Source: Narthecium ossifragum
Lineage: Eukaryota; Streptophyta; Magnoliopsida; Dioscoreales; Nartheciaceae
Direction of reading: 5' to 3'
DNA length: 64,000 nucleotides
NCBI GenBank assembly: GCA_963920575.1
Contig: OY986966.1
Location: 24,829,717 to 24,893,716 of the forward strand
The position numbers and the translations under genes are program-made. The notes under the pieces were generated by a model. The model saw only the letters and a program-made list of their open reading frames with translations. It made no database searches and had not been told where the DNA came from. Below are positions 1 to 11,190 of this stretch, one piece after another. Each line of letters begins with the position of its first letter. Position 1 is the stretch's first letter.

Positions 1-59
1 CGTTGGGCCCCCAAGGTGGGGTGGATTGTGAGGCCCACTGAGTCTACCGTGGGACAAGA

Positions 60-122
60 TGTCACACCCCGACCCAGAAAATCCATCCGGGACGGGGCGT
101 GAGGTTCCTATCTCTATTCATC
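60..122 (+). repeat. LTR-like terminal fragment
   Basis: The segment opens with TGTCACACCCCGA and continues with a CCATCCG...CGTGAGG...CTATTC pattern. The same pattern, in the same order, is seen on the minus strand of the insertion at 44030-44230. That insertion has TG...CA ends and looks like a solo LTR, so this is probably the start of a related LTR. I could not find its other end or a target duplication. From about 123 to 568 I see no gene or recognisable element. Confidence 0.35.
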
Positions 123-1081
123 TCCAATTGACGCGATACAAAGCGGAAAAGACGGATAATTTAAACAATTTACACTCCAGAGGTGAAACTGATATTACAT
201 TCATATATATATATCAAGTTGTACTGATACAAGAATTTTCCATGCGATACTAATCTATTATCAACTTTAATTGTGATGTCTCACACCTTTGTTCGTTCGC
301 TTAACACATATATGCCGGCAAAACCCCGTCATTGTATTTTGAGTTCAATGCCTCTCATCATATACCATACTGCATGGGTGTGGCCGTGCCACATGGCACG
401 GTGGTTACTCTCCACTGAGTCCTCCCCCTCCCTTCTCCACCATTAGATTTAGTATAGTTGGATATTTTCTAACTCTCGATAGAATACGTCTTATTTTGTA
501 CAGTTGATGCCATCACAGTTTCCCTTGTAAGAAAGCAACTAGTCTTGACCTCTATGGTTCAGAGAGACCTGTTTTTTTTTTTTGTTTTTTGAGTAAATCA
601 GTCAAAAAAGGCTAGCGAAGAATTAGCAACTAATTATACAGACAAAACGAAAATTGGCAGGAGCCTCAGAACTAAGAGTAAAGACTCGGTCCTGATTCCA
701 TCGGCGAGCTTTACCAAGTCCGGCAAGGCAGTCTGCATCGGTGCACAAATATGAAAATAAAGGCAGCAAAACGAGCGGAAAGCCCACGAATATCCCGAAG
801 TAGTGTAGATCTCACAGATGGCGAGGCCAAGAATTTTTTACATTGATGCAGTCGATCATAAACTTTGAATTAGAAACTAAAAGAATCTTTGTCACCCTTA
901 ACTGACTCGCCAAAGGCAGCCCATGTCTAATAGCAAGCAACTCGGCTTCTTCACTTAAACCGTAAAAAAAAACTTTGAACAAGCCGCCCAAATTCGATCT
1001 CCTTAATCACGTATACCATGACGCACACCGTAGCTTCCCCATAATCCAACGAGAAAGCTGCATCTACCATGAAAGAACATA

Positions 1082-1954
1082 AGGATTTTTGCATTCTGTC
1101 ACCCCGCACTTTTTCAGAAATGCATTTTGGTACCACCAGATTTGAGATTTGCAATTCGATACCCCCAAGTTATAATACCATTACAAAGTGGTCTAAGCCC
1201 CCCAACGGCGTTATATGGGTTGATGGTAAACTGGTCATGTGATACGCACGTGACTACGCTCAGCCCAAACAACCACGTGCCATGCCATCTCCTGCTACAC
1301 GTGACTACCCATTCCCTCTCTTTTTCCACTCTCTCCTTTTTCCTCTGCTCTATACTCTCTCTCCCTCGTTCTCACTCCCCACCGGAGCTCGACATCGGTG
1401 CCGGCCTCCAAGCCACCACCTGCGGCCCTCCCTAGTGCGCGGCCTCACCACTGTCCGACTAGCGCCACCGCCACCCTGGAGACGATGCAGCCCCCGTTGC
1501 CGCCCAGCGGACTTGGCTCTCCCCTTTCTCTCTTCTCTTCTTTCCCTCCCTACCTCTCTCTCTCTATGGCCTAACTCTTCCCCGCTCCCCCCCCCCGCGC
1601 CGCCACCACCCCGGAGACGACGTGGCTCCACTGCCGTCCCACGACTCCTGTCACCACCCGGCTCTCCACTTTCTCTCTCCGTGGCCTAACTCTTCCCCGC
1701 TCCCCCCCCCCCGCCGCCACCCCAGAGACGACGCGGCTCCACTGCCGCCCCACAGCTCCTGTCACCACCCGGCTCTCCACATTCTCTCTTCTCTTCTCTC
1801 CCTCCCTCTCTCTCTCTCCCTCCTTGTCCTAACTCTTCCCCGCTCCCCTTCCCGCCACCGCCACCCCAAAGATGACGCGGGTCCGCGGCCCCCGTCGTCG
1901 CCCAACTAACTGCCCGGCTCTCCCCTTTCTCTCTTCTCTTCTCTTCCTCCCTCT

Positions 1955-2005
<51 letters not shown>

Positions 2006-2248
2006 CGGCCTAACTCTTCCCTCTCTCTCTCGGGTGAGAATGCCACCTTCTTTGGTGGGAAACGGGTGCAAAACTACACACGTGCGCGCACGTGAGCGGT
2101 TTCTTGTCAAATTATACTAACGGAGTCTAGGGTCGGAACTAAATTTTACTTAATTTATAACTTGGTGATATCAAATTACAAATCCCAAATCTGGTGGTAC
2201 CAAAGTGCATTTTTGAAAAAGTGCATGGTACCAGAATGCAAAAATCCC
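1082..2248. mobile_element. Non-autonomous Mutator-like element with 94-bp TIRs
   Basis: Positions 1082-1175 match the reverse complement of 2155-2248 over about 94 bp with few differences; the shared core is GGTACCACCAGATTTG. The 9-bp direct repeat AAGAACATA flanks both ends (1073-1081 and 2249-2257). Long TIRs with a 9-bp target duplication define the Mutator superfamily. No transposase is present. The interior is GC- and pyrimidine-rich, with imperfect tandem copies of a segment beginning GGCCTAACTCTTCC (about 1566, 1682, 1826 and 2007). It could be a Pack-MULE with captured sequence, but the low complexity hides any donor. The insertion lies inside a LINE. Confidence 0.85.
1959..2002 (+). 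repeat. (CT)22 microsatellite
   Basis: An uninterrupted CT dinucleotide tract inside the Mutator-like element, at the end of a longer pyrimidine-rich stretch. Confidence 0.95.
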
Positions 2249-2613
2249 AAGAACATACATCCTCCGGCACCCTATCACTAAACATATCATAAGAAGGAAG
2301 GAACTGGCGATCACGACACCTCTAAAACTCCACAAGTCATCGGATACGAAGAAAAAGCACCCTCGCATCCACCCCCCACCAAAAAAAATAAAGAAAAAAG
2401 ACCACCTCATTCCTGTTCAACCATAGTGCCTAAAGAAAAAACCCAACAAAAGATTTCTTCCTTCCAACTTTGCAAAAAGCTATAAGAGGAACACAACAAA
2501 GAAATAAAATCTTCAAAACAAAAGGAGATAGCTGAGGTAGGAAGAATAAATCTCCAAAACTGGGTTACAAACTGGCAAGAGAAGAAAAGATGAAACAACG
2601 ATTCTTGTACCAA

Positions 2614-4000
2614 TGTGAGGATCCGTACCTCTAATCTAGTTCAAATGCATAGGCCGAGAGCTTAGCTTGATTGATTTGGCTCGATTGGTCTCATTGAACG
2701 ATCGCGTTGATTATTGCAACTTCAGGGGCATTTTGCTAATTTTCCCTTGCAGAGTTGATTTTACACTCGCGTTAGTACACACGGGCCTTATGGATGATAT
2801 ATGTGGTTTTTATGCCCTAATCTAGCCCTTTTATGACATCCTCATGCCATTTATCATCTTTATAACCCCTAATGTCTTAGATGGTCGCTATGTGGCGTCA
2901 TATAATATAAATAAGATGAGCTTTTAGAAAACGGCCCTTTCTTCTCATTAGGATTCTTATTAGAAAATTAGAGAGCATTGGAGGTTGGAGAGGGACTAAA
3001 CTATCAAACCTTGGAGGGCCAAAGCTTGGAGGGAGCTAGATCTAGGCCATCTTAGATCTAGGAAGCTAAACTTGGAAATGATTAATTGTCAGAGATAGGG
3101 TCTTTACCCCTAAATCTTTGTTAATTTAGGCTATATGTTATTAGGTTGAATGGGTTCTTTGTGATTTTCTCTTCTCCTACATGTTTGTTAACATGCTATC
3201 ATGGTTAGCCCTTAGATGTATCGTGTTTGGTGGTTGTTTGTTTGTCATTTTTGGGTTTTGGCCTCAATCGAGAGGATTTTTCGAGTTGAGTTTTCGATGG
3301 CTTCCCGGACTTGGTTTGATCTGAATTTTTGATATGTTGTTTCAGATATAGGGAATGCCTAGCTACAAATTTTGGTGAGATTTGGACGGATTTTGAGATA
3401 ATTATGGCCAATTTTCTTATTTTGGGTTGCAAGTGGTAAATTAAAGATTTCAATCGATTTTTATATCCGTTTGAGCCAAATTTTGGATTGGTTGTTATGG
3501 ATGGTGAGTATAGGTTACCTGCAAATTTTATATAATTTGAATGAATACATTGATATTTATGACCCCTTTTCCATTTCAGCCAATTCGGGTTTTTGACGCT
3601 CGATCAAGAAGATTTTGGATTTATCACTTTCCGACCTCCGTTTATTTTGAATTTTTGATGTGTTGTTCCTGATTCTTGATAGAGCTGATCTGATGTTTTT
3701 TTTATTATTTTGATGAATTTGGAGGTAATTATGGTCATTTTTACTATTTCTGACTGTATGTGGTAATATGAGATTTTCATCAAGTTCATTTTCTCTGTTT
3801 GGGCTAAATTTTGGACGTGTGATTCTGAGCATGTTATGGGTATGCATGCCAATTTTCATATCAATTGGATGGATTTAGTAAAAGTTATATCATGCTTCTA
3901 TATTTGCTAGTTTCGTGCAATTTGGGGCTTTATGCTTGACTGTTGCCATGCTACCTACTATGTTCTTATATATGTATTTAGGCCTCAATGGCCGAGCCTT
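2614..4000 (+). repeat. Probable LTR-retrotransposon-derived region with diverged tandem repeats
   Basis: The region begins with TGTGAGGATCCGTACCTC, nearly the same terminus as the LTR-like insertion starting at 44030 (TGTGAGGACCCGTACCTC). Two diverged copies of a segment of roughly 340 bp follow, at about 3230-3550 and 3560-3900. Both share a phrase meaning 'GAATTTTTGAT(A/G)TGTTGTT' and a later 'ATAATTATGG' or 'GTAATTATGG' block. This resembles the long LTRs of plant Ty3/gypsy elements, but I see no polyprotein and no second LTR. From 4000 to about 5000 I recognise nothing. Confidence 0.35.
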
Positions 4001-5243
4001 ACGCAGGCTTTGTGGTAAACAGGAGGAGTCATGCGCCATGAGAACGATGGAGTTAGAGTTGGAATTAAGGTTTGGGTCACCATAGGAGTAAAAATGTCAT
4101 CAGAAATGCATAACCAATCATAACTGATCATAACTAACGTAAAATGATATTTAGACCTTAAATCTATTGATGGTGGTGTACTGGTCAACAAGTTTCACTC
4201 ATTTAATGTAAACACCAATTAACTATAACATGGACCATCAGGGCCTTTTAACTCCTCCTAACCGGATATGTGTTGGGCCGCCCTGTGCATGATCGTGGAC
4301 GACTTAAAAACATAGCTTTACTTTAACATATACTAGTACGTACGTGGACAATTCATCTATTTATTAAAAAACTTGAAGCTTTTTAAAGGAGAGAGTACTA
4401 TATAGCATAGATGACGCCACGTAACCCGTTTGTTCTTGCTGGTTTTGGAAGAGCATCGGCGTCGGATCTGGGTCTTTGCTCTGAATCCGAGGCTCTCGCT
4501 GGTTTTCCTTTCTCTCTGTAGCCCTTTTCTAACCTTGACGATGACTCGCCCAGTAAAAAAAAAGAACAATTATGGAAAACAAAGGAAGAAGTTTGCGTAA
4601 AGAGATCGAGTTGTATGCGTTCTAGCTGTAAGAATATAAAGCTTTATACATTTGGTACGGGAAAGAAGTAGTACAAGCAATGAGGGATGGAGGCTTGAAG
4701 ATTGGTCATTGGAATCAAGGATACAAGGCATGAGAGCACCAGAAATAATTTTCAACTGTGCTCCCAGAAAGCTATCTGATTTATTTTTTAAAAAAATACA
4801 CCTAGCATAGCAATAGAGATGGCATTTCATGTTGGAGTATGTAAGTGTGAAGCTTCGATGATGCAGGCACCCATTAATTTTTAATTTCGATATTCCTCTA
4901 TGCATGCAAACGAGACATGGATGTGGGGATTTACACATGATGTATAACCAAATCAAAGGCTACACCTTGTATCAAAGAAAGCTATGTGATTCTGCAATGA
5001 TGAGTAAATGGTTCCAAGGAGAACAATTTTGATGCTTTATCACAGAGTTTCAAATGAACAGTTTGAGAAAAACAAAGTTCTAAACACGAAACATTAATGA
5101 TAATAATCACGTGATCGGGCATTTCTAAAGAAAACAAGGCTTAAACTAGCTTCACTTAAGAAGCCTAATTGAGATGGATAGGAAAGAACACAAGGCGCAT
5201 AAATATCACGCATCATCATTCATATGCTGGATATTGTGAAGGT

Positions 5244-8200
5244 TTAGAGGTCGGCCCTCCCAGGGTACCTTGGGAAAGGGATGACGTCTCTGATGTTGTC
5301 AAGGCCAGTGGCAAAAAGAATCATTCTCTCAAAGCCCAAGCCAAATCCACTGTGTTTAACTGTTCCAAAGCGGCGAAGATCAAGGTACCATTCATAAGGC
5401 TCTAGTGGCAGTCCAGCATCAGTTATCCTGCACACACATGGAAGCAGCTCTTCTTAGCATAAATCGTGTAGCAACAAATTATAAAAAGCACAGAGGATTA
5501 ATTAACTGAAGGAAGTCTTTCATGTACATGATGCCTGACTATCTATAGCAATTAAAAACTAGCAGTATAAACAACAGAGCCAGTTGAATTGTGTGATTTT
5601 GCGCTAGGACCAGTAAGTCGAGTTCTCGCCATAGCATGTTTAAGTGATCAAATTATGAATCACAGTATCATGCCACCGCTCAAAAAAGTAATAACTAATG
5701 GCTAGCAAAACAGATATCCATCCCTATATCACAAAGAAATATCAGCAAGGTGACAAGAGATAGCTAGATAAAATCACCATAAACATCCTTCAAGCACAGA
5801 TTCACAATAAATGTGAGTAACAATTAGCGGACTAATCAATCATATTTTTGGCCTATTGGAAATCGAGGATTTAGAAGAAAAGAGATGTCGACAAATTTAT
5901 TTTGTTACCTAGGATTACATAATGATATTGGATTATTATCAAATAGGAACACACATTCCAAAAATACTTCCACATCTGGAAGTTCTTCAAGTAGCTACTT
6001 CCTCCATAGAAACAGTTAGCATCCCATATACTCAGTTCCAGTTGCATGCAAAGCGACTTTCGATACTTGTAAAATTGCGCATTGAACTGAACTGACAAAA
6101 TCTAGCTCAAATTATCAGAAAACATTCGAAAATGCAAAAATACCTTTGTACAAGGAGGTCCTGCCGCTCCTCTCTTTGGCTTCCTCCGATCAGCTCACCA
6201 ACCTGGGAGAGATCAGGAAGCATATTACAACTGACAACTATTGGATGAACCTATTGAACTTTGATGGTGGATGTCAGTGGGTATCCTCAAATCACAGAAA
6301 GTAGACAACACAACATATCAACGTGTTTAGTGCAAATAACATGGACGAGAGAGCTACTAAGATTGAAGAATGTTATTACATCCCCCCCTGTTACTAGATT
6401 TTTTCGAAAGTGGGAGTAGAGCAGAATACCTTTGGCACAAGCACATCCATAGCTGCCACCGTCTTCTGATCGTCATTAAGCCTCATGTAAAATGCTTTTA
6501 TCTCTCGAGGATAGTTGTAGACAATTACTGGCTTTTTAAATATCACCTCTGTCAAGTATCTTCATAATAAGAACAAATTATCAGCCTAAGGTGCAAATAT
6601 ACAAACAAGAAGACAAGATCAAATTAACAGCATACGAATTTACATACCTTTCATGCTCGGATGCTAAATCCACTCCCCATTCTACCGTATTCTCAAACTT
6701 TTTGTCAGTCACATTTTTTAGAATCTCAATAGCTCTTGTATAGGAAATGCGTTCAAATCGCTCAGAAGAGACAAGTTTCAGACGGTCTATGGCAGTCTTG
6801 TCAAAATTCTTAACCATAAATTCCATATCCTCAACACAGTGATCAAGTAACCATTGGCAGAGAAACCTTACATAATTCTCTGCATAGTTCATGTCATCCT
6901 GCAACGTAAATGTGTAAATGTTATACTACTTTAAATACGTAAGAAATTATCCAGTGGCGCAAATGTTATACTACTTTTAATAGCTAAGGAATTATCTAGG
7001 CGACAATAAATCCTAGCCAGTAGTAAGTATTAATAGTAAAAAATGGATGAGCATATCACTCTTCAAAATATAAGTATTATCATAAGGATCTCAAGAAAAA
7101 AGTTGCATATGAAGTACCTCCAAGTTAGCAAACGCTATCTCTGGTTCCACCATCCAAAATTCTGCTAAATGTCTTGATGTATGGGAGTGTTCTGCACGGA
7201 ATGTTGGCCCAAATGTATAGACATTACCAAGGGCACAGGCATAAGTTTCGACTTGCAGTTGACCAGATACAGTAAGAAATGATTGACGTCCAAAAAAATC
7301 ATGAGAATAATCAATCTTTCCATCCTTTTGAGGTATCCCAGCTTTTAAATTAAATCTCTCTTCCAATTTTGCCAGGTTCTCCTTGGCCTTTGTCAATTCA
7401 GACACAGCAGCAGTGATTTCTCCTTTGCTTGCTTTCAAAGATTTCATATGTGCAACTGCCTCTCCTTTCTCCTTTACAATAACTCTAGCAGCCTCAACAT
7501 CAGATTCTGCTGGAGGAGGGTTCTGCTTTAGATCTTTCTCTACCTTTTCAGCATCATTAAACAATGTAGTCACTTGGAACATTTCACCAGCACCCTCGCA
7601 ATCACTAGTGGTGATTATAGGAGTATGCACATATCGAAATCCATTTTTCCTAAAGAATGTGTGAGTTGCGTAAGCCAGCTCATCTCTAATGCGAGCGACT
7701 GCAGATATCTGGTATCATTCAAGAAATCACTAGAGACTTGTAATAATGGAAAAACAACAATCCAATGCTACAATGCCAACAACTAAGAAAAATTAAAGTC
7801 GCAGATGTAAGCTAACATGATAAGAAAAATAGTTAAAGAACAAGTTACTAAGTACTTGATTGTGGCCAAAATAATGATAACTTAAACAATTTAATGCAAG
7901 AAAAATTTCAGAGGGAGCAAAGTCTTGAGCGATTCAGGATTATCCACTTCCCTTAAATAAATAGCATTTACTACTACAGGATTTTAGACGGCCTGTTCTT
8001 AATTAGTTTCTTATCAGAAAATCCACGATATACATCCTTCCGCAAAACCCAAATCCAGATAAGTAGTCCAAAATTTTCAACAATTTACAATATAATAAAA
8101 GCATTTAATTATGCAACCAAAACATCAGCCCAAAATCCAAAACTATTGCAATGTAAAAATTACATTTTTCTCGTCAAGTACAAGATCAGAACTTCTAAAA

Positions 8201-8764
8201 ATTCCTAACGCCAGATATATACACAATATCTTCTGCTAAAATAATGAAAAAAAAAACCCAAGGATTCAATGAGATCACCGTATTAGTGCGCGCTCGTAGG
8301 TGAACAAAGTCGCGGAGGAACTCGAGCGTGAGCCTAGTCTTCGGCAGCGGGTACTTCCCCGGATCCGTAGGTCCCACCTCGATCACCTTCTCCACCCTGA
8401 GCTCCACGGCCTGCTTGGTCCCCTCGGGCGGCTTCTTGAGTTCGCCCTCGACCAGGACGCAGGTGCCGGTGGCGACGAGCTGGCTCAGAGGGAACACAGC
8501 GGCGTCGACAATGACCTGGAGATTCGCAAGGCAGGAACCGTCGTTGAGTTCCAGGAACGCGAAGGACCCCTTCCCTTGCTCCCGCCCCGTCTTCACCCAG
8601 CCCCCCACCACCACCCGGTCACCCGCCCCCGCCTCGGGCTTCGCGCCAACGATCGACGAGATGAAAGTGCGCCGGCGCGACGGCTCCAGCGCCGACGACT
8701 CCGACCCATCGGAGAGGGCGGCGGATTCGAGCTCCCGGATTGGAGGGTCGGCGGCACCGGCCAT
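5244..8764 (-). CDS. Asparagine--tRNA ligase, cytoplasmic (AsnRS)
   Basis: Charges tRNA-Asn with asparagine in the cytosol. Six exons: 8279-8764, 7118-7708, 6648-6898, 6430-6559, 6144-6202 and 5244-5427. All are joined by GT-AG introns in phase and give 566 aa, the usual plant length. Residues about 45-150 form the OB-fold anticodon-binding domain. The class II catalytic core follows: motif 1 near 190-206 ([17 protein letters not shown]), motif 2 at 332-352 ([11 protein letters not shown]) and motif 3 at 535-560 ([13 protein letters not shown]). Residues 213-298 are a Lys/Glu/Ala-rich insertion with the [11 protein letters not shown] pattern of a WHEP helix pair, as known in plant cytosolic AsnRS. 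There is no transit peptide. The start is the first ATG of a GC-rich exon. The best Arabidopsis match by memory is the SYNC1 type. Confidence 0.93.
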
Positions 8765-11127
8765 GATGCGGAGAGGATAGGAGGGTTAAGGCTAGGGCTT
8801 TAGTTGCTGGCACACTAGCGCGCGCGTGTTATTGGATTCGAGGTGCGAAGCGTCGTGGGAGTGGGTGGGACCCGTGTGGTTCAATTGTGCTGTCTCGCGA
8901 GTTAAGATATCTAAGATACGCTGCTGGTTGGAAACTAAGACAAGATTATTGTTACATTTTGTATTTATTATATTAGTGCTGTTTTGGGTCGTTGGTGAGT
9001 CAACATCTTATCGGGCTGAGTAATATTATCATTATATTTTTATGCCTTCGATCCAAAAATTCAGAGAGAGAAGCCTGTGTCCCAAAGCCATATGGGCTCC
9101 AATTTCAAAACGAGATTTCATTATCAAATCTTTATGGAAAAAAACATCACACTATTCAAAACCCTATAATTAATTTACCTTGAGATATGGTTAAATTTAC
9201 ATCATTTTATATCCCTTTCCGATCACAAAATCACCTACTCTTAGATTTTCCTTATCATATTTATGTTGACAGATTCATGCTTTTAGCCATAATTTAACAT
9301 ATATAATGAGAATGTTTCATAAAGGGCGATTCAAAATACATCAGAGTTTTTGATAACTACACCCTACTGAATTTTCAAAATATTGTGCTTTTACTGCGTA
9401 CACTATAGCCTTTTTTTCATAATATTACTAATTTATCCTCAACGTTTTCAGCATCCTCTACCTCTTGACCTGGTCGGCGACCGGCGACCTAAAGGCATGC
9501 GTCCACGTCGGCTCTCCGTTCAAACCCTGATACACGTTCGGTTATGATTGGCCGATTCGACTTATATTGAGCAGTGGATTATGACCGAATGATAATTGTT
9601 CAATCATATTGGCCGACTTGAGTTATATTGAGCGATGAATCATAACAAAACGGAGTGGGTGTATACGTTTAACTCACTTAAAAAATGCAGTCTTTATTGT
9701 TCACGGTTGATCCATGCATCCTTTTCTATTTACTCACGGTCTATCCATCTATCGATCATCACTTCAACCATCTAGCTCAAAATACAGCCTTCATTGTTCA
9801 CGGTCAATCCATGCATCATCCTCTATTCACTCACTCACGATCCATTCATTGACCGTGGCATTGACCGTACGTCATGCGCATTCCATCATTCGTTCTTTTC
9901 TTATAATATATCTACTGTCCATAGAAACCATTCAAATAATGTATGTACGGTATATAGAAACCATTCGTATGTTCGGTTGGTTCCATCCGAACATATTATT
10001 TATGTTTGTTTGGTTCCAACCAAACATACATTCGGTCATTCGCGTTGTACTCTTCACCGCCTTACTCACTGTCGTCTTCCGACTGAGAGACACCAACCGC
10101 TTGATTCTCATCATATACCTTCAGTGCACTAAGGAGTTGAGAGATAATGTGCTAGAGAAGTTTAGAGGTCGGTCGCGGTGATGGTGGAGGTCCAAAGGTA
10201 GAAGACGACGGTGAAGAGGTTATTTGAGTCAAATAGCTGAATGATATGTTGAGTATTAAATAAAAAGATTTTATTATGATGTATCTAGTAAAATCAGGTG
10301 TATTTAGAGCCACCCTTTCATAAAACTTGTATAGACAAGGTCAAGACACAGATCAGCGCGAGGGTACGTGTCTAATTGTTTATATATAACCATTACTACA
10401 AAAGATTCAAACGAATTCAAATATGTAAAGCGAGCTGTCTTATTAACCTCAGCTCCTTCTTTCCTGGATTGGCTTCAATTGAGCTGTTTTAAGGAATTTG
10501 GTGGCTTGACCGGTGGAATGCTCTACGTATAACGGTTCAACTTATTTTATGTCTTATTATATATCATTTATTTTTATTTTATATAAGAGAAGTTTTCATG
10601 ATATAAAAATTATATGGAACTTCATAATCAAAGGACAGTGGGGCCCATCCGGTATAGATTATATTCTAATAATTGGAGAATTTTTTTATCAGATAGGATC
10701 TGATATTCACTTTTTACACTTTAAAATCCATCATATGTTTTTTTATATATTAATTATACTCGTATCATGAGTACATATATAAGATCCTATTATAAAAAAA
10801 AAACATGAGAAGCTTCTTGAATACATGTCCTATTTAGCAACAAATCCATCAACCGGGGCACTGACCTGCCCTAATCGGAAGAATTGGTTGCCTATAACGC
10901 TGACTCTCCTTTCTTTTCTTCTCCTCCACAAATGGCAGCTGAACACCTGGAGTAACGTAAAATTCTATACCATAATACCAGATAGTACAAACACAACAGA
11001 CCAAAGTTTGGTGCCTTGTCCTCACAACCACCACATCATTCCTGGGAGGCACTAGCAGGCCATTGTTAGTTTGCATTCCAAGACACAGAACAAGTAGCTG
11101 CAGCTCAATGCTCATAACAAAAGCAAA
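8765..11127. other. Intergenic region between AsnRS and the GDSL gene, with local repeats
   Basis: About 8765-8950 should hold the AsnRS 5' UTR and promoter; no TATA box is convincing. 9537-9665 contains two diverged copies of a segment with GGCCGA...CTTATATTGAGC. 9689-9838 contains two diverged copies of a segment of about 97 bp (ATTGTTCACGGT...TCCATGCATC). 9965-10035 holds two short hairpin-prone blocks built on GGTTCCA flanked by inverted CGAAC/GTTCG or TTTGG/CCAAA arms. No coding region is supported. Confidence 0.5.
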
Positions 11128-11139
11128 CCATATATATGG
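11128..11139 (+). promoter_or_regulatory. CArG-like / TATA-like palindrome upstream of the GDSL gene
   Basis: CCATATATATGG is a perfect 12-bp palindrome 52 bp before the GDSL start codon. It fits the CC(A/T)8GG variant bound by some MADS factors and also contains a TATATATA core. It could be either a MADS site or simply the TATA box; position favours the TATA box. Confidence 0.35.
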
Positions 11140-11190
11140 CCATTGATGTTCTTTCTACCAGGCAGGCAGGCATTAATCTAAGCTGCATCC

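Larger units (their letters stand above)
569..2613 (-). pseudogene. LINE (non-LTR retrotransposon) 3' fragment, split by a Mutator-like element
   Basis: Read on the minus strand, 2258-2613 encodes a zinc-binding reverse-transcriptase tail (VQESLFHLFFSCQF, the zf-RVT pattern). 569-1072 encodes RNase H pieces (VDAAFSLDYGEA, then TDADCLAGLGKA) and ends in a poly(A) tail, seen as a T-run at about 570-590. The two parts are separated by the insertion at 1082-2248, which is flanked by a 9-bp duplication. The fragment is 5'-truncated, with scattered stops and frameshifts, so it is not functional. The 5' break at about 2613 coincides with an LTR-like terminus. Confidence 0.65.

Noticed and set aside
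1282..2120. Long open frames of Pro/Ser/Leu or Arg/Gly character on both strands
   Set aside because: They come from pyrimidine-rich repeats within the Mutator-like element; no domain, start context or splice pattern supports coding.
8300..8803. Plus-strand open frames of 150-167 codons opposite AsnRS exon 1
   Set aside because: Antisense shadows of a GC-rich exon; the minus-strand reading is clearly AsnRS.
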